Shown: positions 52,821 to 62,060, counted from the stretch's first letter. The stretch: 64,000 nt of DNA from DATBQN01 sp963755825 (GCA_963755825.1 CAVWLA010000003.1:2852001-2916000), one strand, 5' to 3'. Program-made: numbers and translations. The notes: generated by a model not told the origin, from the sequence alone.

Positions 52821-55451
52821 ATGTCGCTCCTCGGCCGGCGACGGCTGTTCCTCGTCCTCCTCTTCCTTCTCTTACCCCTCGCTGCGCTCCTCGCCGCCGC
52901 CTCGGCGCGCGCCGCCGAGCCCGCCCGGCGGGCCTTCTCGGACCCGCCGGCGCCGATCCCCGCCGACCTGCCGGAGCGCCACCGCGCCTTCCTCCAGGAG
53001 GCGGACCTGCTGCTCTCGGCCAAGGAGCGCGCGACCTTCCTGGCGCTCCACGAGGACTACCAGCGCGACGCCTTCATCCGCCGCTTCTGGGAGGTGCGCG
53101 ACCCCTTCCCGCAGACGCCGAAGAACGAGTTCCAGGAGCAGTGGGAGGAGCGCGCGGCGCTGGCGCGCAAGCTGGTGGGCGACCTGGCGGACGACCGCGC
53201 CAGGATGCTCCTGCTGAACGGCAAGCCGGCGCAGGTGCTCGTCTCGCACTGCTCGGACGTCCTCCTGCCGCTCGAGCTCTGGCACTACGACCGCACCGAG
53301 CGCATCCGCGGCGGCTTCTCGCTCGTCTTCGTGGCGGCGAGCGGCTCGCCGCAGGGAAAGTACCGGCTCTGGTATCCCTCCGAGGGGCTGGAGTCGGTCC
53401 TCGCCGTCGGCATGCGGGCGCGGCCGGGCGTCACCGCCGACGCCATCGTCGTCGACTGCCCGCGCGGCGACGACATCGTCGGCTACCTCGGCGAGGCGAT
53501 CGACTGGAGCCGCATCGAGGCGAGCGTCCACACCGTGCCGCGGCCGAGCGAGGAGTGGCTGCAGACCTTCACCGCCTACTCGACCGACCTGCCCGCCGGC
53601 GCCGCCACCTTCCCGGCCGAGCTCGCCCTCTCCTTCCCCGGCAAGCTCGGCAGCCGCACCGTCGTCCAGGGCGTCGTCGCCGTTCCCCAGGACGCCGTCC
53701 GCCCCGTCCGCCTGGCGGACATCGACACCTACGACTTCGTCGTCGACGGCGAGGTGGTCCATCAGGACGAGCTCTTCGAGCACTTCCGCTACCGCTTCAC
53801 CCTGCCGGCGGCCGAGGTCAGCGGCCAGCTCCGCGAGGGGAAGATTCCCCTCGTCTTCCAGCGCGCCCTGCGGCCGGGCTCCTACCTGCTGCGGCTCAAG
53901 GTGGAGGACGCCGGCGGCAAGCGCTTCTTCCGTGACGAGCGGACCGTGGACGTGCCGGCCGCCGCGCAGGTGGCGTCGTTGGAACCGACGGCTGCGGCGG
54001 CTCCCGAGCCGGCGACCGGCGCTCCGGCGGCCGCCCCCGCAGGCAGCGCCGCGCGCCGCGCCGGCGATCCTCTGGCCGAGGCCAACGCCGCCATCAGCGC
54101 CGGCGACCACAGCGTCCGCCTGGTGGCGCCGGGCGAGAGCGAGCTGCTGCGCACCGGCCGGGCGCGCGTCGAGGCGCTGGTCAGCGGCGAGGGCGTCGTG
54201 CGCGTCGCCTTCTTCCTGAACGGCAAGGCGGTCTACTCGAAGAGCCGGCCGCCCTTCAGCGTCGAGCTCGACTTGGGCGACCGGCCGAAGATCCACACCG
54301 TGCAGGCGGTCGCCCTGGGGGCGGACGGCTCCGAGCTGGCGCGCGACCAGCTCACCTTGAACGCCGGCCCGCACCGCTTCGCCCTCCGCCTCGTCGAGCC
54401 GCTGCCGGGCAAGCTCTACCGCGACAGCCTGCGCGCCGAGGCGCAGGTCGAGGTGCCGGCGGGGGACGAGCTCGACCGCGTCGAGCTCTATCTCAACGAC
54501 ACCCGCCTGGCGACCCTCTACCAGCCGCCCTTCGCGCAGCCGATCCTGCTGCCGCCGGGCGGCAAGCTCGCCTACGTGCGCGCCGTCGCGTACCTGAAAG
54601 ACGGCAACTCGACCGAGGACGTCGTCCTCGTCAACGCCCCCGACGCCGGCGACAAGGTGCAGGTCGACCTCGTCGAGCTCTACACCACGGTCGTCGACCA
54701 CCGCGGCCACCCGGTGCCGAATCTGAAGCGCGAGGACTTCCAGGTCGCCGAGGACGGCGTGCCGCAGACCGTCCGCCGCTTCGACACCGTCAAGGACCTG
54801 CCGATCTACGCCGGCGTCCTCCTCGACGTCTCGGCCTCGATGTCCGAGCGGCTGGACGACGCCGTGCGCGGCGCCCTCGGCTTCTTCGAGAAGGTCATCA
54901 CGCCGAAGGACCGCGCCGCGGTCATCACCTTCAACGCCAAGCCGCACATGGCGGTGCGCTTCACCAACGACCGCGAGGTGCTGGCGGGCGGCCTCGCCAA
55001 CCTGACCGCCGAGGGCACCACCGCGCTCTACGACAGCATCATCTACACCCTCTACACCTTCGGCGGCATCAAGGGGAAGCGCGCCATCGTGCTGCTCACC
55101 GACGGCATGGACGAGGGGAGCCGCTACAAGTTCTCCGACGCCTTGGACTACGCGCGCCGCGCCGGGGTGACCATCTACACGGTCGGCATCCATCTCGAGC
55201 CCAAGGAGGTCGACGTGCGCTCGAAGCTGCAGCGGCTGGCCGAGGAGACCGGCGGCCGCTTCTTCTTCATCGAGCGCGCCGGCGAGCTCGGCCAGGTCTA
55301 CTCGGCGGTCGAGGCCGACCTGCGCACGCAGTACCTCCTCGCCTACGAGTCGACCCAGCAGGGCGGCGACCGCGAGAAGTTCCGCACCGTCGAGGTCAAA
55401 GTGACCCGCCCCGGCCTCGAGGCGAAGACGATGCGCGGCTACTACCCGTAG
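52821..55451 (+). CDS. Secreted GWxTD / VWFA domain protein (second of tandem pair)
   Basis: An 876-residue paralogue of the preceding gene, 28 bp downstream and surely co-transcribed. Same order: signal peptide (LVLLFLLLPLAALLAAASARA), degenerate GWxTD domain (HRAFLQEADLLLSAKERATFLAL, DAFIRRFWEVRDPFPQTPKNEF, DDRARMLLLNGKP), middle beta region (LYLNDTRLATLYQPPFAQPI) and VWFA domain with DVSASMS, TALYDSI and TDGMDEGSR. In this copy the Trp of the GWxTD name motif is also lost (AFLQE). Conservation of MIDAS residues in both copies suggests that both bind metal. They may form a heteromeric complex. Confidence 0.88.
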   Translation: MSLLGRRRLFLVLLFLLLPLAALLAAASARAAEPARRAFSDPPAPIPADLPERHRAFLQEADLLLSAKERATFLALHEDYQRDAFIRRFWEVRDPFPQTPKNEFQEQWEERAALARKLVGDLADDRARMLLLNGKPAQVLVSHCSDVLLPLELWHYDRTERIRGGFSLVFVAASGSPQGKYRLWYPSEGLESVLAVGMRARPGVTADAIVVDCPRGDDIVGYLGEAIDWSRIEASVHTVPRPSEEWLQTFTAYSTDLPAGAATFPAELALSFPGKLGSRTVVQGVVAVPQDAVRPVRLADIDTYDFVVDGEVVHQDELFEHFRYRFTLPAAEVSGQLREGKIPLVFQRALRPGSYLLRLKVEDAGGKRFFRDERTVDVPAAAQVASLEPTAAAAPEPATGAPAAAPAGSAARRAGDPLAEANAAISAGDHSVRLVAPGESELLRTGRARVEALVSGEGVVRVAFFLNGKAVYSKSRPPFSVELDLGDRPKIHTVQAVALGADGSELARDQLTLNAGPHRFALRLVEPLPGKLYRDSLRAEAQVEVPAGDELDRVELYLNDTRLATLYQPPFAQPILLPPGGKLAYVRAVAYLKDGNSTEDVVLVNAPDAGDKVQVDLVELYTTVVDHRGHPVPNLKREDFQVAEDGVPQTVRRFDTVKDLPIYAGVLLDVSASMSERLDDAVRGALGFFEKVITPKDRAAVITFNAKPHMAVRFTNDREVLAGGLANLTAEGTTALYDSIIYTLYTFGGIKGKRAIVLLTDGMDEGSRYKFSDALDYARRAGVTIYTVGIHLEPKEVDVRSKLQRLAEETGGRFFFIERAGELGQVYSAVEADLRTQYLLAYESTQQGGDREKFRTVEVKVTRPGLEAKTMRGYYP

Positions 55452-55474
55452 CGGCTCTGCCCGCCTCGCCCCTG

Positions 55475-56113
55475 ATGTCCCCCCGCCCGCCGCTCCCTCG
55501 CCTGGTCCTCGCTTCCGCCTCGCCGCGGCGGCGGGAGCTGCTCTTCGGGCTCGGGCTCGGGCTGACGGTGCGGCCGGTCGATCTCGACGAGACGCCGCGG
55601 GCGGGCGAGGCGCCGCGGGACTACGTGCTACGGCTGGCGGTGGAAAAGGCGGCGGCGCGGGCAGCGGCCGGCGAGCTGATCGTCGCCGCCGACACCGTGG
55701 TGGTCGTCGACGGCGACATCCTCGGCAAGCCGCGCGACCCCGCCGACGCGCGGCGCATGCTGCGGCGGATCGCCGGCCGCGAGCACACCGTGCTCTCCGG
55801 CGTCGCGGTGCTCGACGTGTCGGGCGAGCCCCGTCGAGCGGCTTTTGGAAGCGCGGCGCGTCGAAGCGCCGAGACCGTCGAGGCCTCCCGCGTCGTCATC
55901 TCGCCGCTCGCGGACGACGAGATCGCCTGGTACGTGGCGACCGGCGAGCCGCTCGACAAGGCGGGGTCCTACGCGGTGCAGGGGCTGGGGGCGCTCTTCG
56001 TCGAGGCGATCGACGGCAACTACACCAACGTCGTCGGCCTGCCGCTGCCGGCCCTCCGCCGGCTGCTCGGCACGCTGGGCTACGACCTGCTCGATTTTCG
56101 ACGCGGCGACTGA
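55475..56113 (+). CDS. maf: Maf-family nucleotide pyrophosphatase
   Basis: A 212-residue cytoplasmic enzyme that hydrolyses non-canonical nucleoside triphosphates (dTTP/UTP or modified bases). It has LVLASASPRRRELL at the N-terminus, AADTVVVVDGDILGKP, the central HTVLSGVAV, and DKAGSYAVQGLGALFVEAIDGNYTNVVGLPL. It is slightly longer than usual because of an insertion SGEPRRAAFGSAARRSAE near residue 115-130. Only 23 bp follow the GWxTD gene, so it may be read from the same transcript. Confidence 0.93.
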   Translation: MSPRPPLPRLVLASASPRRRELLFGLGLGLTVRPVDLDETPRAGEAPRDYVLRLAVEKAAARAAAGELIVAADTVVVVDGDILGKPRDPADARRMLRRIAGREHTVLSGVAVLDVSGEPRRAAFGSAARRSAETVEASRVVISPLADDEIAWYVATGEPLDKAGSYAVQGLGALFVEAIDGNYTNVVGLPLPALRRLLGTLGYDLLDFRRGD

Positions 56114-56150
56114 AGCGGGTGGGCGGAGGCGGGCGGCGTGCTCCGCCGCC

Positions 56151-56462
56151 TCAGCCCTCGAACTTGATCGGCTCGTGGAGCTCGCCGAGCGAGAAGTTGG
56201 CCATGATCTGGTGGCCGTTGAAGTCGAGGACGCGGATGTCCTCCTCCTTCTCGAGGTCCTTGATGATGTTGTCGTAGGAGTGCTCGTAGCGCCCCTTGAC
56301 CGCCGCGAGATCGACCTCGTAGGCGATGAACTTGTCGATCCCCTTGTAGCGCAGCTTGCCGACGAGGCGCGGGTCGGTGAGCTCGGGGTAGGTCGACAGC
56401 ACCAGGATCGGGCCGGTGCCGGTAAAGATCAGATAGGCGCGCGTCGCCACCGTCGGAGCCAT
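56151..56462 (-). CDS. Conserved hypothetical protein, 103 residues
   Basis: A small soluble alpha/beta protein (AYLIFTGTGPILVLSTYPELTD, VGKLRYKGIDKFIAYEVDL, YDNIIKDLEKEEDIRVLDFNG, MANFSLGELHEPIKFEG). Amino-acid composition is balanced, unlike the Arg/Pro/Ala-rich shadow frames here, which supports it as real. I have a vague recollection of similar unnamed proteins in other bacteria but cannot name a family. It is alone on the minus strand between maf and trmJ, with AGAGAGGTGAGGAGA as a ribosome site before ATG 56462. Confidence 0.8.
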   Translation of the reverse strand: MAPTVATRAYLIFTGTGPILVLSTYPELTDPRLVGKLRYKGIDKFIAYEVDLAAVKGRYEHSYDNIIKDLEKEEDIRVLDFNGHQIMANFSLGELHEPIKFEG

Positions 56463-56575
56463 CTCCTCACCTCTCTCTTGCTCAGGAGCTACGACTTGAA
56501 GGTATCCCCGCCGGCAAGGGCTGTCAACGCCGGAGCCATGTCGTCGCGCCGCGTCCTGGCGTACGATCGCGCCCG

Positions 56576-57385
56576 ATGACGGATCCCCTGCAGGCGCCGG
56601 CGGTCGTGCTCGTGCGGCCGCGCGAGGAGGGCAACGTCGGCTCGGCGGCGCGGGCGATGGCGAACATGGGCCTCTCGCGCCTCATCGTCGTCGAGCCGGC
56701 GGCGGCGCTCGGCGAGATCGCCTCCCGCTTCGCGGTCGGCGCCGGCCGCATCCTCGCAGGCGTCGAGCGGGCGCCGTCGCTCGCCGCGGCCATCGCGCCG
56801 TTCGCCCGCGTCGTGGGGACGACCTCGGCGCGCGACCGCGCCCTCGCCCTCCCCTTCCTCACCCCGCGCGAGCTGCCCGCCTTCCTCGCCGCCGACGCGG
56901 CCGGCACCGCCGCCGCCCTCGTCTTCGGCCCCGAGGTCGGCGGCCTCACCAACGACGAGCTGTCGCTGACCTCGGCGGTGGTCAACATCCCCTGCTCGCT
57001 GCTGCAGCCGACGCTCAACCTGGCGCAGGCGGTCCTCGTCCTCGCCTACGAGCTCTACGCCGGGAGCGGCAACCAGGCCGCCGGCGCGGCGGGGATCGCC
57101 CCCGAGCCGCTCGCCTCGGCGGCGGAGCTCGCCGGTCTCTTCGCGCACGCCGAGGAGGCGCTCGACCGCGCCGGCTTCGCGCGCGACGCGAGCTATCCGC
57201 GCGTCCTCGGCGACCTGCGCCAGCTCGCCGCGCGCGCGGCGCCCAGCCGGCGCGAGGTGAGCATCCTGCGCGGCGTCTGCCGGCGGCTGATCGGCGCCAT
57301 GGCGCGGAGCGGCCGCGCGGGCGAAGCGGACGAGGCAGAGGCGGGGGAGGGAGAGGAGCGGTCCGGCGAGCGCCGGTCACCGTGA
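56576..57385 (+). CDS. trmJ: SPOUT tRNA (cytidine/uridine-2'-O-)-methyltransferase, TrmJ type
   Basis: A 269-residue SAM-dependent methyltransferase of the SPOUT class with a deep trefoil knot: VVLVRPREEGNVGSAARAMANMGL at the N-terminus, ALVFGPEVGGLTNDELSL, and VNIPCSLLQPTLNLAQAVLVLAYELY, which are the three family motifs. TrmJ methylates the ribose at position 32 of tRNAs. A helical C-terminal extension of about 90 residues ends in an acidic Glu/Ala tail. The convergent ECF sigma gene lies 111 bp away, with a small hairpin CGGCGT-TGGT-ACGCCG (57414-57429) in the gap but no T-tract. Confidence 0.9.
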   Translation: MTDPLQAPAVVLVRPREEGNVGSAARAMANMGLSRLIVVEPAAALGEIASRFAVGAGRILAGVERAPSLAAAIAPFARVVGTTSARDRALALPFLTPRELPAFLAADAAGTAAALVFGPEVGGLTNDELSLTSAVVNIPCSLLQPTLNLAQAVLVLAYELYAGSGNQAAGAAGIAPEPLASAAELAGLFAHAEEALDRAGFARDASYPRVLGDLRQLAARAAPSRREVSILRGVCRRLIGAMARSGRAGEADEAEAGEGEERSGERRSP

Positions 57386-57496
57386 GGCGGCGGCGGGCTC
57401 AATGCGCGCAGAGCGGCGTTGGTACGCCGTTGCACAACCCGATGGCTCCCGGCAAGGAAAAGAGATCAGTCGAAGAGAAAGGTGCGGGACGAGGCG

Positions 57497-58057
57497 TCAG
57501 TTCTCGTCTTTGATCGAGAAACCTCGGGTCACCATCTGATACGTCAGGGCGGCCATGCATCGTCGCGCCACCTTGCGCACGCTCGACGGGTGATAGCCCA
57601 TCTGCTCGGCGACCTCCGACGAGTCGTAGCCGAGGCCGTAGCGCAGGCGCAACAGCGTGCGGCAGCGCGCCGGCAGCTCGTCGATGAGGTTCTTCAAGTC
57701 CCAGCGCAGCTCGGCGTTCTCCTGCGGCGCCGCCACCGGCTCGGAGAGCAGCTCGAGGATCGCGGCGTCGACCGAGCTGTAGAGGTTGGTGCGCCGCTTG
57801 CGCCAGTAGACCACGCAGCGGTTGCGCAGAGTGACCAGGAGCCAGGCCTCGGGGTCCTGAATCTCCTCCCACTTCTGGATGGTGGAGACGAGCGCCTCCT
57901 GCACGAGATCTTCAGCATCGTGCGCGGGGACGCGATACCGACCGAGGATCTGCTTCAGCCTGGGGCGCAGGCGCCGGAGCAGCTGGTCGAGCGTTTCTCT
58001 GACGGGATGATCGGAAATGGCCATGCGCTCTTTATTGAAAGCTGTATCTTTCTTCAT
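57497..58057 (-). CDS. ECF-type RNA polymerase sigma factor
   Basis: A 186-residue sigma factor with region 2 (LKQILGRYRVPAHDAEDLVQEALVSTIQKWEEIQDPEAWLLVTLRNRCVVYWRKRR) and region 4 (LPARCRTLLRLRYGLGYDSSEVAEQMGYHPSSVRKVARRCMAAL). Start ATG 58057 with GGAG nine bases upstream; ATG 58024 is an alternative. No anti-sigma gene adjoins it, so control is by other means. The protein is of the sigma-70-like group often found in Acidobacteria next to repeat proteins. It is divergent from the KDPG aldolase gene 119 bp away. The target promoters are unknown. Confidence 0.92.
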   Translation of the reverse strand: MKKDTAFNKERMAISDHPVRETLDQLLRRLRPRLKQILGRYRVPAHDAEDLVQEALVSTIQKWEEIQDPEAWLLVTLRNRCVVYWRKRRTNLYSSVDAAILELLSEPVAAPQENAELRWDLKNLIDELPARCRTLLRLRYGLGYDSSEVAEQMGYHPSSVRKVARRCMAALTYQMVTRGFSIKDEN

Positions 58058-58176
58058 GCCTCTCGACTCCGGCAATGATACTCCGCGGAAGCTCGCTTGC
58101 CCACCCACGGAGTGAAGTTGACACCGAACGGTCGCTCCAGAGCCTTGCGCAACGGGGTGATAGACTCCCGCCCCGC

Positions 58177-58851
58177 ATGACGACCACGACTGCAATCCAT
58201 CCCCGTGTAGCGAGCGCTGCCGCACGATCGCCGATCGTCGGCGTCGTCCGCACGCCGTCGTACGACGAGGCGGCGCGGCAGGCGCGCGCCCTCGCCGCCG
58301 CCGGCATCGAGCTCGTCGAGATCACCTTCTCCGTGCCGCGCGCGCCGCAGCTCGTCGCCGAGCTGTTGGCCGAGCGCGCGTCGTCGGCGCGCGCCGACGA
58401 CGCGCCGCCATTCTTCGGCATGGGCACGGTGTCGACCGCGGCGCGAGCGCGCGACGCGGTCGCCGCGGGCGCCGAGTTCTTCGTCACCCCGAACACCTCG
58501 GCCGAGGTGGCCGAGACCGCGCAGCGGGCCGGGCTGTTTCTGATCATGGGTGCGTTGACTCCAACCGAGGTGGTTACGGCTGCGGCGCTGGGAGCGGATC
58601 TAGTGAAAATTTTTCCTTTGCCGCCGGTCGGCGGACCGGCTTATCTATCAGTTCTTCGTGGTCCACTGGGCGATATTCCGATGCTCGCCGCCGGCGGCTT
58701 CCCGGTCGACGACATCGCCGCCTACCGCGCCGCCGGAGCCAGCGCCTTCGGCCTCGCCGGCCCGCTCCTCGGCACCGACCTGACCAGCGAGGACGAGCGC
58801 CGGCAGCGCGCCGGCCGCGCCCTTGCTCTCGCCCGAGGCCAGCGCGCATGA
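58177..58851 (+). CDS. eda: 2-keto-3-deoxy-6-phosphogluconate aldolase (KDPG/KHG aldolase)
   Basis: A 224-residue class I aldolase that splits KDPG to pyruvate and glyceraldehyde 3-phosphate (Entner-Doudoroff) or acts on related 2-keto-4-hydroxyglutarate. It shows the catalytic Glu in ELVEITFSV, MGTVSTA, the Thr-Asn segment FFVTPNT, the Schiff-base Lys in ADLVKIFPLPPVGG, and the phosphate-binding AAGGFP. Start at ATG 58177. The dehydratase gene edd is not nearby, so the substrate cannot be fixed. Its stop overlaps the next start as ATGA. Confidence 0.9.
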   Translation: MTTTTAIHPRVASAAARSPIVGVVRTPSYDEAARQARALAAAGIELVEITFSVPRAPQLVAELLAERASSARADDAPPFFGMGTVSTAARARDAVAAGAEFFVTPNTSAEVAETAQRAGLFLIMGALTPTEVVTAAALGADLVKIFPLPPVGGPAYLSVLRGPLGDIPMLAAGGFPVDDIAAYRAAGASAFGLAGPLLGTDLTSEDERRQRAGRALALARGQRA

Positions 58852-59273
58852 ACACTCCACCGCTCACCCCGCCGCGCCAGGTCGTCTTCGACCCGACGCC
58901 CGAGATCTTCGCCACCGATTCGCAGGGCGGCTTCAGCTACCCGCTCCTGGTCGGCGGAAAAGCTTTCCTTCCCACCAGCTCCTACGACGAGGTGCGCTAT
59001 ATCTTTTCGCTCTGGCACCCGTCGGGACAGCGCACCATCGATCTCGATCGCGCCTACGTCGAGCTGCGCGCCTCCTTCGATCCGGAGGAGGACCACTGGA
59101 CGAAGATCGCCGAGATCGAGCCCGTCGTGCCGCCCTACGCTGGCAGCGACAGCTTCGACGGCTGGATCGTGCTTCCGGTGTTGGGCGAATCGAGCGCCTT
59201 CGCGATCGTCGGCAGCGGCTTCGAGCCGCGCTCCCGCCTGCAGATCCGCGCCAGCGCCTACTTCGTCGCCTGA
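58848..59273 (+). CDS. Small protein of unknown function coupled to KDPG aldolase
   Basis: A 141-residue soluble, beta-rich protein (VVFDPTPEIFATDSQGGFSY, YDEVRYIFSLWHPSG, DGWIVLPVLGESSAFAIVGSGF, RLQIRASAYFVA) with no signal peptide or helix-rich part. It starts at ATG 58848, overlapping the aldolase stop by four bases, so it is translated together with it. I do not recognise the family. The pattern of alternating hydrophobic strands suggests a beta sandwich or small barrel that might bind a sugar acid, but that is only context. Confidence 0.7.
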   Translation: MNTPPLTPPRQVVFDPTPEIFATDSQGGFSYPLLVGGKAFLPTSSYDEVRYIFSLWHPSGQRTIDLDRAYVELRASFDPEEDHWTKIAEIEPVVPPYAGSDSFDGWIVLPVLGESSAFAIVGSGFEPRSRLQIRASAYFVA

Positions 59274-59403
59274 TCTTCCCAGCGCTCGACGCGTCTCACT
59301 CCGTTTATGTGCCGCGAGCGGCGCGGAACGTTCTGCGGCGTGCGCACCTGCTGCCCGAAGTTGGCGGCGGAGCGTGAAGCGGGTTGTCGGCGGGGTGTGC
59401 GGG

Positions 59404-59961
59404 CTAGCGGAAGCCGCGGCGCAGCTCGCGCTTGAAGGTCTCGAAGGAGCTCTCTTCCCACAGCGCGACGACCACCCGCTCGAGCTTGGTGCCGCCCTGC
59501 AGGTAGCGGTGGATCTCGGTCAGCATCACCCGCGCCGCGCGGTCGATGGGGAAGCCGAAGACGCCGGTCGAGATCGCCGGGATGGCGATCGACTTGAGGC
59601 CGCGGCGGTCGGCGAGCGCGAGAGCGGCGCGCACCGCCGAGGCGAGCTTGCGGTCCTCGTCGCCCTCGCCCATGCGCGGGCCGACGGCGTGGATCACCTG
59701 GCGGGCCTTGAGATGGCCGGCGCCGGTCATCACCGCCGTCCCCACCGGCGTGCTGCCGATGCGGTTGCACTCCTCCTGGATCGAGGTGCCGCCCTTGGCG
59801 CGGATCGCCCCCGCCACACCGGCGCCGAGCTGGAGCTGCTCGTTGGCGGCGTTGACGACGGCGTCGACCTCGAGGTCCGTGATGTCCCCCTGGACCAGCT
59901 CGAGGAGCGTGCGGTCCATGGTCACCGCCAGCCGGTTCGCGGTCGTTTTCTCCTCCGCCAT
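59404..59961 (-). CDS. Macrodomain protein (O-acetyl-ADP-ribose deacetylase type)
   Basis: A 185-residue macrodomain protein. It has VQGDITDLEVDAVVNAANEQLQLGAGVAGAI (NAANE and GAGVAGAI are the adenine/ribose-binding parts), GTAVMTGAGHLKARQVIHAVGP and AIPAISTGVFGFPIDRAA. These motifs fit MacroD/YmdB-like hydrolases that remove ADP-ribose from protein or split O-acetyl-ADP-ribose. Divergent from argS, 86 bp away. No partner ADP-ribosyltransferase or sirtuin gene is in the window, so it is probably a housekeeping copy. Confidence 0.9.
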   Translation of the reverse strand: MAEEKTTANRLAVTMDRTLLELVQGDITDLEVDAVVNAANEQLQLGAGVAGAIRAKGGTSIQEECNRIGSTPVGTAVMTGAGHLKARQVIHAVGPRMGEGDEDRKLASAVRAALALADRRGLKSIAIPAISTGVFGFPIDRAARVMLTEIHRYLQGGTKLERVVVALWEESSFETFKRELRRGFR

Positions 59962-60047
59962 GGCCTAAATGATAGCAGGCAGGCTCCCCAGCGGCCCTCT
60001 CGCCGTCCCGCCGGGGGGCGCGGAGCCCTGGTGTAGACTCGCGCGCC

Positions 60048-62060
60048 ATGTGGCCGGAATTGAAGCAGGAGCTGGCGCAGGCCGTCGGCCGCGCCGTCGC
60101 CGAGCGTTTCGACGTCGCTCACGAGACGGTGCTCGAGGTGCCGCCGCGCCGCGAGCTGGGCGACCTCGCGAGCCCGGCGGCGATGCAGCTGGCGCGCATC
60201 CTGAAGCGCAAGCCGCGCGACATCGCCGAGGAGCTCCGCGCCGCGCTCGCCCTGCCGCCCGCGGTGCGGCCGCTGGTGCGCGAGGTGACCGTCGAGGGCG
60301 CCGGCTACTTGAACTTCCGTTTCGACCGCGCCGCCTTCGCGGCGCGCGTCCTGGCGCAGCCGCTCGTAGGGGAAGACGTCGCCTTCGCCAGCGCCGGCAA
60401 GGTGATCGTCGAGCACACCAACATCAACCCCAACAAGGCGGCCCACATCGGCCACCTGCGCAACGCGGTTCTGGGCGACGTCCTGGTGCGCGCGCTCCGC
60501 CGGCTGGGCGCCCCGGTCGAGGTGCAGAACTACATCGACGACACCGGCGTGCAGCTCGCCGACGTCGTCGTCGGCTTCGCCGATCGGCGGGGGATGACGG
60601 CGGCCGACGTGGCGGCGATCCCCGAGCCCTTCGACTTCTACTGCTGGGACCTCTACAGCGAGGTCGGCCGCTGGTACGAGGACGACAAGTCCCGCCAGAC
60701 GCTCCGCCGCGAGACCCTCCACGAGATGGAGCTCGGCCGCGGCCCGCGCGCCGATCTCGCCCGCCTGGTGGCGCGGCGGGTGGTGGCGCGGCACCTGGCG
60801 ACGATGCGCCGCCTCGACGTCGGCTACGACCTGCTCACCCGCGAGAGCGACATCCTCGCCCTCGACTTCTTCACCCACGCCTTCGAGAAGCTCAAGGAGA
60901 GCGGCGCCGTCCGCCTGGAGAAAGAGGGCAAGAACGCCGGTTGCTGGGTGATGCCGCTGGCCGAGAGCGAGGAGTTCGCCGGCATGGAGGACCCCGACAA
61001 GGTGATCGTCCGCTCCGACGGCACGGTGACCTACGTCGGCAAGGACATCGCCTATCAGCTCTGGAAGTTCGGCCTTCTCGGCAAGGACTTCGGCTACCGG
61101 CGGTGGCGCGAGGAGGGGGTCTGGGAGACGGCGCACGACGACGGCGGCGAGCCGCTTGCCGCCGCCGCGGACCGCCCCGCCTTCGGCGCCGGCTCGCGGG
61201 TGATCAACGTCATCGACGCCCGCCAGAGCTACCTGCAGAAGATCGTCCGCGCCGGTCTCGAGTCGCTCGGCCACCGCCACGAGGCGGCCCGCTCGGTCCA
61301 CTTCGCCTACGAGATGGTCGCCCTCTCGACGGCGACGGCGCGCCTCCTCGGCTACCTCGAGGAGGGGGGCGAGGAGCGGACGCTCGAGATGTCGGGGCGC
61401 AAGGGGATCGGCGTCAAGGCCGACGACCTGCTCGACCGCCTGGAGGCGAAGAGCCGCGAGGAGCTGGCGGCACGCCGCCGCGCCGCCGCCGAGGGCGCCG
61501 CCGCCGTCAACCCGGACGATCCCGCCGCCGCCGAGCCCTCCTCCGATCCCGCCAGCGACAACCTGGCGCATCAGATCGCCGTCGCCGCCCTCCGCTTCTT
61601 CATGGTCAAGGCGACGACCAACCGGGTGATCGCCTTCGACTTCGACGAGGCGCTCTCCTTCGAGGGGGAGTCGGGGCCCTATCTGCAGTATTCGCTGGTG
61701 CGGGTGAAGAACATCCGCCGCAAGCTCCTCGCCGCCGGCCTGGCGGACGCGGTCGAGCCGGCGGCGGTGGCGCGGCTGGCGCCCGAGCTCTTCGAGGAGG
61801 ATCTCTGGGACCTCGTCCTCGCCGTGGCGCAGACCGGCGAGGTGGTGGCGCGCGGCGCCGCCGGCCTCGAGCTCTCCCTCCTCGCCCGCCACGCCATCGA
61901 GCTCGCCCAGCGCTTCAACGCCGTCTACCACCGCCACCCCATCCTCCAGGAGCGCGACGAGCCGACCCGCGCCGCCCGGCTCGCCGCCGCGCAGGCCTTC
62001 ACCCGCGGCCTCGAGGCGCTCGCCGATCTGCTGGGGATCCCCGTCCCCGAGCGCATGTAG
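60048..62060 (+). CDS. argS: Arginyl-tRNA synthetase
   Basis: A 670-residue class I synthetase. N-terminal Add-1 domain (1-110), HIGH signature at 133-136 (NPNKAAHIGHLRNA), QNYIDDTGVQ, YVGKDIAYQLWKF, HFAYEMVAL and the KMSKS-equivalent LEMSGRKGIGVKADDLL; anticodon-binding DALR domain with SGPYLQYSLVRVKNIRRK and ELAQRFNAVYHRHPI. It is longer than E. coli ArgRS (577), partly through an Ala/Asp/Pro-rich insert after the KMSKS region (AAAEGAAAVNPDDPAAAEPS). Start at ATG 60048. Single gene with its own region; a repeat patch follows. Confidence 0.96.
   Translation: MWPELKQELAQAVGRAVAERFDVAHETVLEVPPRRELGDLASPAAMQLARILKRKPRDIAEELRAALALPPAVRPLVREVTVEGAGYLNFRFDRAAFAARVLAQPLVGEDVAFASAGKVIVEHTNINPNKAAHIGHLRNAVLGDVLVRALRRLGAPVEVQNYIDDTGVQLADVVVGFADRRGMTAADVAAIPEPFDFYCWDLYSEVGRWYEDDKSRQTLRRETLHEMELGRGPRADLARLVARRVVARHLATMRRLDVGYDLLTRESDILALDFFTHAFEKLKESGAVRLEKEGKNAGCWVMPLAESEEFAGMEDPDKVIVRSDGTVTYVGKDIAYQLWKFGLLGKDFGYRRWREEGVWETAHDDGGEPLAAAADRPAFGAGSRVINVIDARQSYLQKIVRAGLESLGHRHEAARSVHFAYEMVALSTATARLLGYLEEGGEERTLEMSGRKGIGVKADDLLDRLEAKSREELAARRRAAAEGAAAVNPDDPAAAEPSSDPASDNLAHQIAVAALRFFMVKATTNRVIAFDFDEALSFEGESGPYLQYSLVRVKNIRRKLLAAGLADAVEPAAVARLAPELFEEDLWDLVLAVAQTGEVVARGAAGLELSLLARHAIELAQRFNAVYHRHPILQERDEPTRAARLAAAQAFTRGLEALADLLGIPVPERM

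Noticed and set aside
57414..57429. Hairpin CGGCGT-TGGT-ACGCCG between trmJ and the sigma-factor gene as a terminator
   Set aside because: The stem is only six pairs and neither side has a T-tract, so a rho-independent terminator cannot be claimed.
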